Shown: in pieces, positions 1-5,351 of the stretch
Layout: each line of letters starts with the position of its first letter
How positions within the stretch are numbered: the stretch's first letter is position 1
Source of the DNA: TMED14 sp965657195
GTDB taxonomy: Bacteria > Bacteroidota > Bacteroidia > Flavobacteriales > Schleiferiaceae
Direction of reading: 5' to 3'
NCBI GenBank assembly: GCA_965657195.1
Contig: CBFHNK010000085.1
Span: forward strand, 1 to 5,856
DNA: 5,856 bases
Position numbers and translations under genes: made by a program
The notes under the pieces: model-generated
The model's database searches: none
Told to the model about the DNA's origin: nothing
Seen by the model: only the letters and a program-made list of their open reading frames with translations

Positions 1-288
1 CAGCAGTGCGCCCGCCAACCCTGGGTCATCAACACGAGCCGCGGAAACATTCTTCCCCTCGAAGACGCATGGCGCGCCCTCAACGACGGCCTCATTCGCG
101 GACTCGGACTCGACGTGGTCGACCTCGAAAAGGCCAACCTCGAAGGTTTGACCGAAGCGTCTCCCTTTTGGGACGACCTTCTGAATCATCCTAACGTGCT
201 GATTACGCCACATATAGCCGGATGGAGCGCCCAATCATTTGCCCGAATGGCACAAATTTTAGTCGATCGCGTTGCAGGTGTTGCGTAA
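1..288 (+). CDS. D-2-hydroxyacid dehydrogenase, 3-phosphoglycerate dehydrogenase type (C-terminal part)
   Basis: The gene enters the window already open in frame 1 and stops at TAA 286-288, leaving 95 visible residues. These show the end of the NAD-binding domain and the return to the substrate domain of the D-isomer-specific 2-hydroxyacid dehydrogenase family. INTSRG (visible residues 10-15) is the conserved family signature. GLGLDVVDLEK follows, and its Glu43 aligns with the catalytic Glu of the DVxxxE stretch. NVLITPHIAGWS (65-76) contains the catalytic His71. The family oxidises a 2-hydroxyacid with NAD(P) in the cytoplasm. In Bacteroidota, close relatives with the HIAGWS ending are commonly annotated as phosphoglycerate dehydrogenase (serine pathway), but the substrate cannot be settled from this fragment. 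There is no C-terminal ACT domain, so it is the short form of the enzyme. The family assignment is firm; serA identity is only possible. Confidence 0.9.
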   Translation, partial: QQCARQPWVINTSRGNILPLEDAWRALNDGLIRGLGLDVVDLEKANLEGLTEASPFWDDLLNHPNVLITPHIAGWSAQSFARMAQILVDRVAGVA

Positions 289-310
289 TGTTAATTTTGT
301 GTTAACTTTG
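281..310 (+). promoter_or_regulatory. Candidate Bacteroidota-type promoter for the MORN-repeat gene
   Basis: TAACTTTG at 303-310 matches the Bacteroidota -7 consensus TAnnTTTG exactly. A TTG at 281-283, inside the last codons of the upstream dehydrogenase, lies 19 bases before it, which suits the -33 element. A second exact match, TAATTTTG at 292-299, has a TTG at 272-274 with a 17-base gap, so two overlapping promoters are possible. Transcription from the downstream box would begin about 20-25 bases before the ATG at 339. The assignment is by consensus only. Confidence 0.6.
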
Positions 311-327
311 AATAACGTTAACTTAAC
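301..327 (+). promoter_or_regulatory. GTTAACTT direct repeat, possible operator over the -7 box
   Basis: GTTAACTT occurs at 301-308 and again at 317-324, 16 bases apart start to start. A further TTAAC follows at 323-327. The first copy overlaps the candidate -7 box and the second lies near the predicted transcription start. The second copy also sits within the palindrome TAACGTTA (313-320). A regulator binding here would block initiation, but AT-rich promoter sequence makes such short repeats fairly easy to find by chance. Confidence 0.25.
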
Positions 328-338
328 ATACGGACGCC

Positions 339-707
339 ATGAAAAAGACCTTTCTACTAGTGGCGCTGTTGACATCCGGCTTGATCGCTCAAGCTCAGGA
401 CCTGCGCCCCGACCCCACCCCCAATGCGAATGAACGCATAACGATTGCCGAATTGGGCGATCGCACCGAGTACACCAAGTACTTCGAAAGCGGGCAAATC
501 AAAGAACGCGGATACTACCGCAACGGCGAGCGCCACGGAACCTTCGCCCTCTACAGCGAGTCTGGCGACGTACTGATCCACGGTCAGTACTTCCACGGCA
601 AAAAAGTTGGTACGTGGTTAACCACGTCAGCGGACCAAAGCCAGCACTACGTGCTGGTCTATGGGCCTAATGGTCGCGTTAGCGCGAAGCATTGGGCGGC
701 TCAGTAA
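339..707 (+). CDS. Secreted small MORN/YwqK-type repeat protein
   Basis: This encodes 122 residues. A Sec signal peptide covers residues 1-20 (MKKTF, a hydrophobic core LLVALLTSGLIA, then AQAQ before DLRP), so the mature protein is exported. There is no lipobox cysteine. After a short Pro/Asn-rich linker come two clear MORN_2-type modules, YFESGQIKERGYYRNGERHG (about 48-67) and a second ending in YFHGKKVGTW (about 72-93). Each has the pattern of a beta strand, NG or SG turn, K/R-x-x-G-x-Y and G-x-W/F. A degenerate third module may lie at 104-118. Such repeats in Bacteroidota are often labelled YwqK-family antitoxin, but that name does not establish a function, and no toxin gene is next to it. 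The gene is probably monocistronic, with its own promoter upstream and a strong terminator 25 bases after the stop. Its role is unknown. Confidence 0.85.
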   Translation: MKKTFLLVALLTSGLIAQAQDLRPDPTPNANERITIAELGDRTEYTKYFESGQIKERGYYRNGERHGTFALYSESGDVLIHGQYFHGKKVGTWLTTSADQSQHYVLVYGPNGRVSAKHWAAQ

Positions 708-731
708 CCTGAGTCATGTTGTTTGTTTGGC

Positions 732-766
732 AAAGCCCGGCCTTTTGGTCGGGTTTTGTTTTTTTT
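732..766 (+). terminator. Intrinsic terminator of the MORN-repeat gene
   Basis: Bases 732-742 pair with 747-757 around a TTTT loop (743-746), giving an 11-base-pair stem. Two of the pairs are G-T wobbles, and the CCCG/CGGG centre is strong. A T-rich tail runs from 754 to 766, broken only by G758. The hairpin is 25 bases after the TAA at 705-707. The A run at the 5' foot could give some termination from the other strand too, but no minus-strand gene ends here. Confidence 0.9.
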
Positions 767-767
767 G

Positions 768-820
768 GCTCGTTGGCAAGGTTAGCTCGTTGGCAAGGTT
801 GGCAAGGTTTGCTCGTTAGC
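768..820 (+). repeat. Short tandem repeats GCTCGTTGGCAAGGTT
   Basis: The 16-base unit GCTCGTTGGCAAGGTT is present identically at 768-783 and 785-800, separated by a single A. GGCAAGGTT is then repeated at 801-809, and GCTCGTTAGC closes the array at 811-820. This is a degenerate tandem array overlapping the left inverted-repeat arm. It has probably grown and shrunk by replication slippage. Units and spacers are too short and too few for a CRISPR array. Confidence 0.8.
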
Positions 821-874
821 TGTAGTCTGTGGCTGGTTTCTAGTTAATTGTGCCGAGTAGTCGCGATTCCCAAG

Positions 875-920
875 CACCAAAAGCAAGAACCAACGCACCT
901 TCGGCGCGAAGCGCAGCAAA
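875..920. repeat. A/C-rich tract plus GCGC hairpin, copy 1
   Basis: CACCAAAAGCAAGAACCAAC (875-894) is followed by a small hairpin, GCGC-GAA-GCGC (904-914), and then by AGCAAA. The first 20 bases match those of a second copy starting at 1035 at 16 of 20 positions. Both copies keep the same order, an A/C-rich tract with no T followed by a GCGC triloop hairpin and an A run. The repeated architecture suggests a duplicated or dispersed module of unknown role. Confidence 0.4.
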
Positions 921-937
921 CCGTTCGGTTTTAACCG
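919..937 (+). other. Three-part alternating stem AACCG / CGGTT / AACCG
   Basis: AACCG (919-923), CGGTT (926-930) and AACCG (933-937) are separated by TT each time. The middle segment can pair with either neighbour but not with both, and with such tight turns only about four pairs would form on each side. A T-rich stretch (939-950) follows. It resembles a miniature switch or weak terminator, but no known leader RNA is recognised and the stems are short. Confidence 0.3.
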
Positions 938-1034
938 GATTTTACTTTTTCTCAAAAATCTCGAAACGGCTATATTTCACTTAATCAGATCGTTACGCGA
1001 TAAAACCATTTAAGGGAATCCCCCTGCCCAGCAT

Positions 1035-1096
1035 CACCAGAAACAAGAAACAAGAAACCGCCGAGCCGCGCAGCGGCCCTAGCGCGCAGCGCAAAA
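1035..1096. repeat. A/C-rich tract plus GCA-loop hairpins, copy 2
   Basis: CACCAGAAACAAGAAACAAG (1035-1054) is followed by two neighbouring hairpins with the same GCA loop, GCCGC-GCA-GCGGC (1065-1077) and GCGC-GCA-GCGC (1082-1092), and then an A run. Within 1035-1112 only one base (1080) is T on the plus strand. It has the same layout as the copy starting at 875, with one extra hairpin. Confidence 0.45.
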
Positions 1097-1139
1097 AGCC
1101 AACAAGCCAACCTCGCTAAAGAGCCAACAAACTATTGAT

Positions 1140-1147
1140 TATCTTCG
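1140..1147 (+). promoter_or_regulatory. Possible -7 box directly before the beta-barrel gene
   Basis: TATCTTCG matches TAnnTTTG at seven of eight specified or free positions and ends five bases before the ATG at 1153. If it is used, transcription would begin at or near the start codon and the message would be almost leaderless. No TTG lies at the expected -33 distance, because the sequence before it is T-poor, so this is a weak candidate. Confidence 0.25.
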
Positions 1148-1152
1148 CCCCC

Positions 1153-1815
1153 ATGCGTACTCTCTACCTCATTGCCGCCCTGGCCCTTGGTGCCTCTGCC
1201 TTTGCACAGCGATCGTTTCACGCCGTCAACCTTCGTGGGGGATTCGGAAGCTCGACCTACGCCGGAGACTTCAACGGGGGGTCATTTGCAGCCGCAGCCA
1301 GTGAGGCGCGCGGACATGGAGCCGCGAGCATCGGATTTCAATTCACCTCGAAGTGGGAATGGAATGTGGGGCTCGCCTACGGAAGCATTTACGCGCTTTC
1401 GACCGAAGGCGTCAACGGATTTACCGGAATTGATGTGCGGTCCACCTACCTGCAGCCGAGCATTCGAATCCAAAACTACTCAGTGCCCTTTGGCCGGTAC
1501 TGGAAGAAAAACGCGACGGCTCCGTACTGGTTTGCGCAGCTGTCAAGCGTGGTTAGCCAGTCGAAGTACAACACGAGTGTTCCGTACCCCGGCGACACCG
1601 AGTTTCACGAGGGCAGCAACTACAGCCCTGGCTTTGGTGGCGGAATCGGCGTCGTACACCGCATGAGCGAGCACTGGTCGTGGTTTGTTGAGGCAAGTGC
1701 CAACGCCGTAACGGGAGACCAACTCGAAGGATTTACGCGCCCCAACCAAGAGGGTGCCGATGCGCTGGTGCAGCTCCGCGTTGGGGCCCACTACTCCATC
1801 TACACCTGGGACTGA
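1153..1815 (+). CDS. Secreted outer-membrane beta-barrel protein, DUF6089-like
   Basis: This encodes 220 residues. I chose the ATG at 1153 over the in-frame TTG at 1135 because it gives a clean signal peptide, MRTLYLIAALALGASAFA, cut before Gln19. The mature part alternates polar and aromatic or hydrophobic residues in strands split by Gly/Asn turns, as in small outer-membrane barrels. Examples are NLRGGFGSSTYAGDFNGG (26-43), the strand around WEWNVGLAYGSIYAL (68-82), FGGGIGVVHRMSEHWSWFVEASA (161-183) and the final LVQLRVGAHYSIYTW (205-219). The glycine-rich opening with STYAGDFN recalls the DUF6089/porin-like proteins of Bacteroidota that begin with a GxSxYxGD stretch. Function is unknown; a structural or adhesive envelope role is typical for such proteins. 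Its last 16 bases overlap the 3' end of the opposing acyltransferase gene. Confidence 0.75.
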   Translation: MRTLYLIAALALGASAFAQRSFHAVNLRGGFGSSTYAGDFNGGSFAAAASEARGHGAASIGFQFTSKWEWNVGLAYGSIYALSTEGVNGFTGIDVRSTYLQPSIRIQNYSVPFGRYWKKNATAPYWFAQLSSVVSQSKYNTSVPYPGDTEFHEGSNYSPGFGGGIGVVHRMSEHWSWFVEASANAVTGDQLEGFTRPNQEGADALVQLRVGAHYSIYTWD

Positions 1816-3578
1816 GCCGCCTCGAGCTCTTCGAGCACCGGCTTCAGGGTGTCCTGAGGTAAGTCACTGACATCCATGTACATGAGGGCGTCGACGGTGT
1901 TGAATTCCGGATCGCGGTTAAAGGCAATGACCTTGGCGTTCTGACCCACATACTTTTTGATCAGCACCGGAAAGCGCAGATTGTGCGGCTCAATGTCGGC
2001 AATCAAGCGATCGAAGCGCTGCATGTCGGCGGGCTCGCTGTGGGCAATCAGCTCGCGGTCGCGCGGCCGCAACCTTAGGCGGAACCGCTTTCGCGGCAAG
2101 ATGTAGCGCGCCCAATGGGCATCCCTGAAGTGGTGGTTTAAGAATCCGAGCATCACCGCCTGGCTGTGGCGCGAATAACTGTTAGAGACGGAGACGGAAC
2201 CCACCACGTAGCGAAGCTTGCCCGGGTGGCGCAAAAGAACGTGCACGATCCCCTTCCACAGGAGGTAGAGCGGCATGGGCTTGAGTTGGGCTTCGGGCAC
2301 GATGAAGGCGCGGCCCATTTCAAGCGATTGGGCAAAAAACGAGTGGGCTTCGCGGCGAATCCTAAAAAATCCGCTTAGGTAGAAGGAGCGGATTCCACCC
2401 TGGGGGTAGAGTTCAAAACCAAGACCCAGGCGGTAGGCGCCCCAGATCGCCTGCTCGGACTCATTCCAAAGCACCAGGTGGTGGTAGGCGGCGTCAAATT
2501 CGTCGAGGTCGCGCGCCTTGCCGCTGCCTTCGCCTACGCCCCGAAAGGTGATTTCGCGTAGCCGACCCAGCTCCTGAACCACCGCGGGAACCGCGTCTCC
2601 CTTGGCAAGGTAGACCGCGAGGTCGCGGTGCCTTGTGAGCAGCGCGTCGGTGGGAAGCACAGCGAGCTCCGCAGCAATTGCAGGGGCAGATCCTGCGGGC
2701 GCGATGGGCTCGAGGCGGCGCAGGGTGAACAGCTTGAACTTCCAACGGCTGGACTTGGTGGGCTTTACCGTGCGCAGCTGCCTGCGGCGCTGGCGCACCG
2801 CATCGGCAAACTCCTTGGCAGACTGAGCGGACTCGGGCTTAAGTGGCTTGCCCCAGCGCAAGTCAATGCTGAAGAACCAGCGCGGGCGCACCGCCTCAGA
2901 GGGCAAAAGGACGGTGCGCACCCACGACCCCAGGAGTCCAAGGACATAGAAGTACCACGAGAGCGAGGCCCTCACGTCGACCGGCATTACGGGAGCCTTT
3001 ACTTCGCGCAAAAAGCGCTGGCTGGCCCGCGGCCACGGGCGATCGTACACGCCCCAGCGACCAAGAGACCACGACGAAACCTCGCCGGCGGGAAAAATAA
3101 TAAGGGCTCCGCCCTCTTCAACCCACTGCTTGGCCTCGAGGAGTCCGCGCCCCGAGGCCACAGGGTTGCGGTGCGCACCCTCAAACGGAACCACGCCAAT
3201 CAAGTAGGGCTTAAGGGGTTCGATGCGCTCGAGCAGGGCGTTGCCCACCAGGCGAACGTCGGGACGCACGACGGCAATCGTGTGCAGCAGGGCGAGGCCG
3301 TCCATGGCTCCGAGGGGGTGGTTGGCGGCGAACACGACTCCGCCCGAACGCGGAATGCGGTCCAAATCGCTGGGGAAGTAGCGGAGTTTGATTCCGCGCG
3401 AAGCCAGCAAGGCCCGCGCAAATTCAGGGCCCTGGCGGTCGGCGTAGCGGGCATAGACGCGGTTGAGGCGGTGCCAGCCCAGCACGGCGAACAGCAACCA
3501 CAGCAGCGGGCGCGCCGCAGTCGGCCAGCCCAAAAAGCCGCGCACTTCGTCGATGGAAATCAGCGGCTTCGTATTCAT
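1800..3578 (-). CDS. Bifunctional acyltransferase for aminolipid synthesis (PlsC-like plus OlsB-like GNAT; OlsF/GlsF type)
   Basis: This encodes 592 residues with two fused acyltransferase domains. The N-terminal half (about 20-270) is PlsC/OlsA-like. It has the acceptor motif NHPLGAMDG (His87, Asp93) and a block-III motif, FPAGEVSS (162-169), with hydrophobic segments near 24-35 and 207-219 that suit membrane contact. The C-terminal half (about 290-592) resembles the OlsB/hemolysin-type GNAT N-acyltransferases, with YLSGFFRIRRE (400-410), LEMGRAFIVPEAQ (419-431), LLWKGI (439-444), VVGSVSVSNSYS (458-469) and the late stretch FPVLIKKYVGQNAKVIAFNRDPEFN (536-560). In OlsF/GlsF enzymes the GNAT part N-acylates an amino acid with a 3-hydroxy fatty acid, and the PlsC part then O-acylates the product, giving ornithine or glycine lipids at the inner membrane. 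The amino-acid substrate cannot be told here. The spacing His-X5-Asp differs from the textbook His-X4-Asp. The gene starts 9 bases after the aspartokinase stop and is likely co-transcribed with it. Confidence 0.82.
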   Translation of the reverse strand: MNTKPLISIDEVRGFLGWPTAARPLLWLLFAVLGWHRLNRVYARYADRQGPEFARALLASRGIKLRYFPSDLDRIPRSGGVVFAANHPLGAMDGLALLHTIAVVRPDVRLVGNALLERIEPLKPYLIGVVPFEGAHRNPVASGRGLLEAKQWVEEGGALIIFPAGEVSSWSLGRWGVYDRPWPRASQRFLREVKAPVMPVDVRASLSWYFYVLGLLGSWVRTVLLPSEAVRPRWFFSIDLRWGKPLKPESAQSAKEFADAVRQRRRQLRTVKPTKSSRWKFKLFTLRRLEPIAPAGSAPAIAAELAVLPTDALLTRHRDLAVYLAKGDAVPAVVQELGRLREITFRGVGEGSGKARDLDEFDAAYHHLVLWNESEQAIWGAYRLGLGFELYPQGGIRSFYLSGFFRIRREAHSFFAQSLEMGRAFIVPEAQLKPMPLYLLWKGIVHVLLRHPGKLRYVVGSVSVSNSYSRHSQAVMLGFLNHHFRDAHWARYILPRKRFRLRLRPRDRELIAHSEPADMQRFDRLIADIEPHNLRFPVLIKKYVGQNAKVIAFNRDPEFNTVDALMYMDVSDLPQDTLKPVLEELEAAQSQV

Positions 3579-3587
3579 GCGGCAAAG

Positions 3588-4847
3588 TTAGTTCGGTGCC
3601 GTGAGCACCTGGGCGACTTCATGATTTCGTAACACCATGCGCAGCGGTCCCCCGGCGAGCAAGGTGGCCAGGGACGCTGCGTCGGGACGGCGTACCGTGG
3701 TCAGCCTCAGCCCGTATTCGGCAGTGGCACGGTAGGGGCTGTTGAGGCGTTCGAGGGCGCGCGGAACCGCTACGCGGTCGTCGTTCACCGCAAACCGGGT
3801 CGACAAGGCGGTGTGCTGGGCGGCCCGAACGAGCAAGCCCTCTTCGGCAAAAATGCGGTAAACTTCGCTGAGGTGGCCCTCAGACAAAAAGCTGAGGTCG
3901 CGGCTCGAAACCTCAATCAGCACCTGGTTTTCGTGGCGAATCCAGCACGGAACCTCGGGCGTCAGCGCGGCGAAGGGGCCCACTTCGGTTCCGGGGGCCT
4001 CGGGGTCGACGAAGGACCGGATGCGCAGGGTGGTTCCGCCCTGTTCAAGGGGCTGAATCGTCTTGGGGTGGATGATGCTGGCGCCGTAAAAGGCCAGTTC
4101 GATGGCTTCGCGGTACGGAACCTGTTCGAGGCGAACCACCGACGGAAACACCTTGGGGTCGCCGCTCAGCATGCCGGGAACGTCCTTCCAAATACTCAAG
4201 CTGTTCGCCTTGAGGACGTTGGCAAAAATGGCCGCGCTGTAGTCGGAACCCTCGCGCCCTAAGGTCGTGGTGCTTCTGTCGGGGGCGGAACCGATGAAGC
4301 CTTGGGTGACGGTCACCGCGGCGGGCTGGGCCAGAGCGGCCGTCGTGCGGGCGGCGGTTTGATTCCAATCGACCGTGGCTCGGCGATAGACGTCGTCGGT
4401 CGCCAAGACCTCGCGGGCATCGAGCCATGCCGCGTCTTGGCCGTCGGCCTTCAGTGCGGCAGCAAGGATGCGCGACGAAGCCAATTCACCCAGCGAAACG
4501 ACCGCGTCGTAGCGCGGGTTGTAGGCCTGAAAAGAATCCACGCGCTCGGCTGCGGCCCACAGTGCGTCGAGCTGGGCCTGCAGCTCGGTATCGAGCAGCC
4601 CCAGGTCGCGCGCCATCTGGTTGTGAAAGGCTTGAATGCCGTCGAGCTCCGCAGAGGCAGCGGCGGTATCTCCCAACTCGCGGGCCTGGATGTAGCGCTC
4701 GAGGGCGTTGGTGGTTTTGCCCATGGCCGAAACCACGACGAGCAGCGGATGGGTTCCGTAAGCGCGCACCAGGCGCACGGCGTTGCGCAGGGCTTCGGGA
4801 TCCTTGACTGAGGCTCCGCCAAACTTAAAAATGGACCAGGTACTCAA
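3588..4847 (-). CDS. Aspartokinase (monofunctional, with C-terminal ACT region), TTG start
   Basis: The enzyme phosphorylates aspartate with ATP, the first step toward lysine, threonine, methionine and diaminopimelate. From the TTG at 4847-4845 the protein has 419 residues and opens directly with the nucleotide-site motif FKFGGASV (7-14). Other family marks are VVVSAMGKTTN (37-47), SLGELASSRI (118-127), GFIGSAPD (183-190), TTTLGREGSDYSAA (193-206), KDVPGMLSGDP (221-231) and IIHPKTIQPL (258-267). Residues from about 308 form an ACT-type regulatory region (SFLSEGHLSEVYRIFAEEGLLV). A longer frame reaches 5018, but its extra 57 residues are Pro/Arg-rich and overlap the GNAT gene, so I reject that start. 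TTG overlaps the TGA stop of the upstream GNAT gene as TTGA, which implies translational coupling. There is no homoserine dehydrogenase fusion. Feedback by lysine or threonine is expected from the ACT region but unproven. Confidence 0.92.
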   Translation of the reverse strand: MSTWSIFKFGGASVKDPEALRNAVRLVRAYGTHPLLVVVSAMGKTTNALERYIQARELGDTAAASAELDGIQAFHNQMARDLGLLDTELQAQLDALWAAAERVDSFQAYNPRYDAVVSLGELASSRILAAALKADGQDAAWLDAREVLATDDVYRRATVDWNQTAARTTAALAQPAAVTVTQGFIGSAPDRSTTTLGREGSDYSAAIFANVLKANSLSIWKDVPGMLSGDPKVFPSVVRLEQVPYREAIELAFYGASIIHPKTIQPLEQGGTTLRIRSFVDPEAPGTEVGPFAALTPEVPCWIRHENQVLIEVSSRDLSFLSEGHLSEVYRIFAEEGLLVRAAQHTALSTRFAVNDDRVAVPRALERLNSPYRATAEYGLRLTTVRRPDAASLATLLAGGPLRMVLRNHEVAQVLTAPN

Positions 4848-5323
4848 AGCAATCGGGGGTAGCGAAAGGTGAATTGGGCGAGCGAGTCCCCAGCCAAACG
4901 GCACGGAATCCAGTCGCGGTTGAGGTCTGCCCCGAGGCCCTCGTAAAAGTCGATGGCGGGCTGGTTCCAGTCGAGGACCTCCCAGTGAAGGCGCTGGGCA
5001 CCAATGGATTGCGCCCAAGCCACGGCAACCTCGAGCAGGCGTCGGCCGAGGCCGCGACCGCGGTAGGACTCGAGCACCACCAGGTCTTCGAGGTGGGCCG
5101 TCAGCCCCTTCCAGGTCGAGTAACGGCGGTGGCAGAGCACCAGCCCAACGGACTCGCCGCGGGGGTTCCAGGCCATCCAGGCGTCAAAATGGCCGGACTC
5201 AAGGTCGGCAACCATCTGGGCTTCGGTCAAGTTGACTTCGTGCGGGGCGCGTTCGAATTCCGCCAAAATGCGCACGAGTCCAAGCACCGCAGGCACGTCG
5301 GCCGCAGTGGCTTTGCGAATCAT
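4844..5323 (-). CDS. GNAT family N-acetyltransferase, SAT1 (diamine acetyltransferase)-like
   Basis: From ATG 5323 the product has 159 residues and begins MIRKATAADV, the usual opening of a GNAT domain. In-frame GTG codons at 5347 and 5332 would add 8 or 3 residues unlike the family, so the ATG is preferred. The acetyl-CoA site lies in motif A, LEDLVVLESYRGRGLGRRLL (78-97), with R88-G-R-G-L-G93. The end contains DWNQPAIDFYEGLGA (118-132), with Tyr127 in the general-acid position. This ending, and AEFERAPHEVNLTE near the start (21-34), resemble spermidine/spermine N1-acetyltransferases. It probably acetylates a small amine or amino acid in the cytoplasm, but the substrate is unproven. It is the first gene of the apparent operon, and its TGA at 4846-4844 overlaps the aspartokinase TTG. 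Confidence 0.88.
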   Translation of the reverse strand: MIRKATAADVPAVLGLVRILAEFERAPHEVNLTEAQMVADLESGHFDAWMAWNPRGESVGLVLCHRRYSTWKGLTAHLEDLVVLESYRGRGLGRRLLEVAVAWAQSIGAQRLHWEVLDWNQPAIDFYEGLGADLNRDWIPCRLAGDSLAQFTFRYPRLL

Positions 5324-5351
5324 TATTTCCACGGAATGGGCCTCCACACGG

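Larger units (their letters stand above)
761..1131. repeat. Candidate inverted-repeat-bounded intergenic element (MITE-like)
   Basis: The left end, 761-794, matches the reverse complement of 1098-1131 at 28 of 34 positions with no gaps, by hand alignment. Both arms are built from GTTGGC words in the same order: GTTGGC or GGC, TTAGC or a near variant, GTTGGC. The arms enclose about 300 bases with no credible ORF, no tRNA and no familiar RNA. The interior holds T-poor tracts and small hairpins listed separately. The left arm begins in the T tail of the upstream terminator, and the right arm ends 21 bases before the next start codon. I see no target-site duplication and no transposase. It could be a non-autonomous mobile element, a dispersed lineage-specific repeat, or simply low-complexity intergenic sequence built from one repeated word. 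Confidence 0.45.

Noticed and set aside
6..194. 62-residue Arg/Pro-rich frame at the left edge
   Set aside because: It is out of frame with the dehydrogenase, which has INTSRG and TPHIAGWS motifs across the same bases.
339..707. Antitoxin of a toxin-antitoxin pair (suggested by the YwqK family name)
   Set aside because: The product has a signal peptide, no toxin gene is adjacent, and the name reflects MORN-type repeats only.
768..820. CRISPR-like repeats
   Set aside because: There are only two exact 16-base units, one base apart, with no unique spacers and no cas genes. This is a plain tandem repeat.
961..1020. Possible -7 box TATATTTC (971-978) and a loose AT-rich hairpin around 980-1015
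   Set aside because: No -33 TTG lies at a suitable distance, and the stem needs a bulge and only short pairings, so chance explains it.
1135..1152. TTG start for the beta-barrel protein
   Set aside because: The six added residues would sit before a complete signal peptide that starts properly at ATG 1153.
2628..3632. 334-codon plus-strand frame opposite the acyltransferase gene
   Set aside because: It is antisense to a gene with clear family motifs. Its translation is Gly/Arg/Ala-rich with no recognisable domain, as expected for a shadow frame in GC-rich DNA.
4848..5018. N-terminal extension of aspartokinase by 57 residues
   Set aside because: The extra sequence is Pro/Arg-rich, unlike any aspartokinase, and lies inside the GNAT gene. 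The family N-terminus begins right after the TTG at 4847.
5324..5347. Upstream GTG start for the GNAT protein
   Set aside because: The ATG at 5323 gives the standard MIRKAT opening. The extra eight residues add nothing family-like and would use a GTG start.
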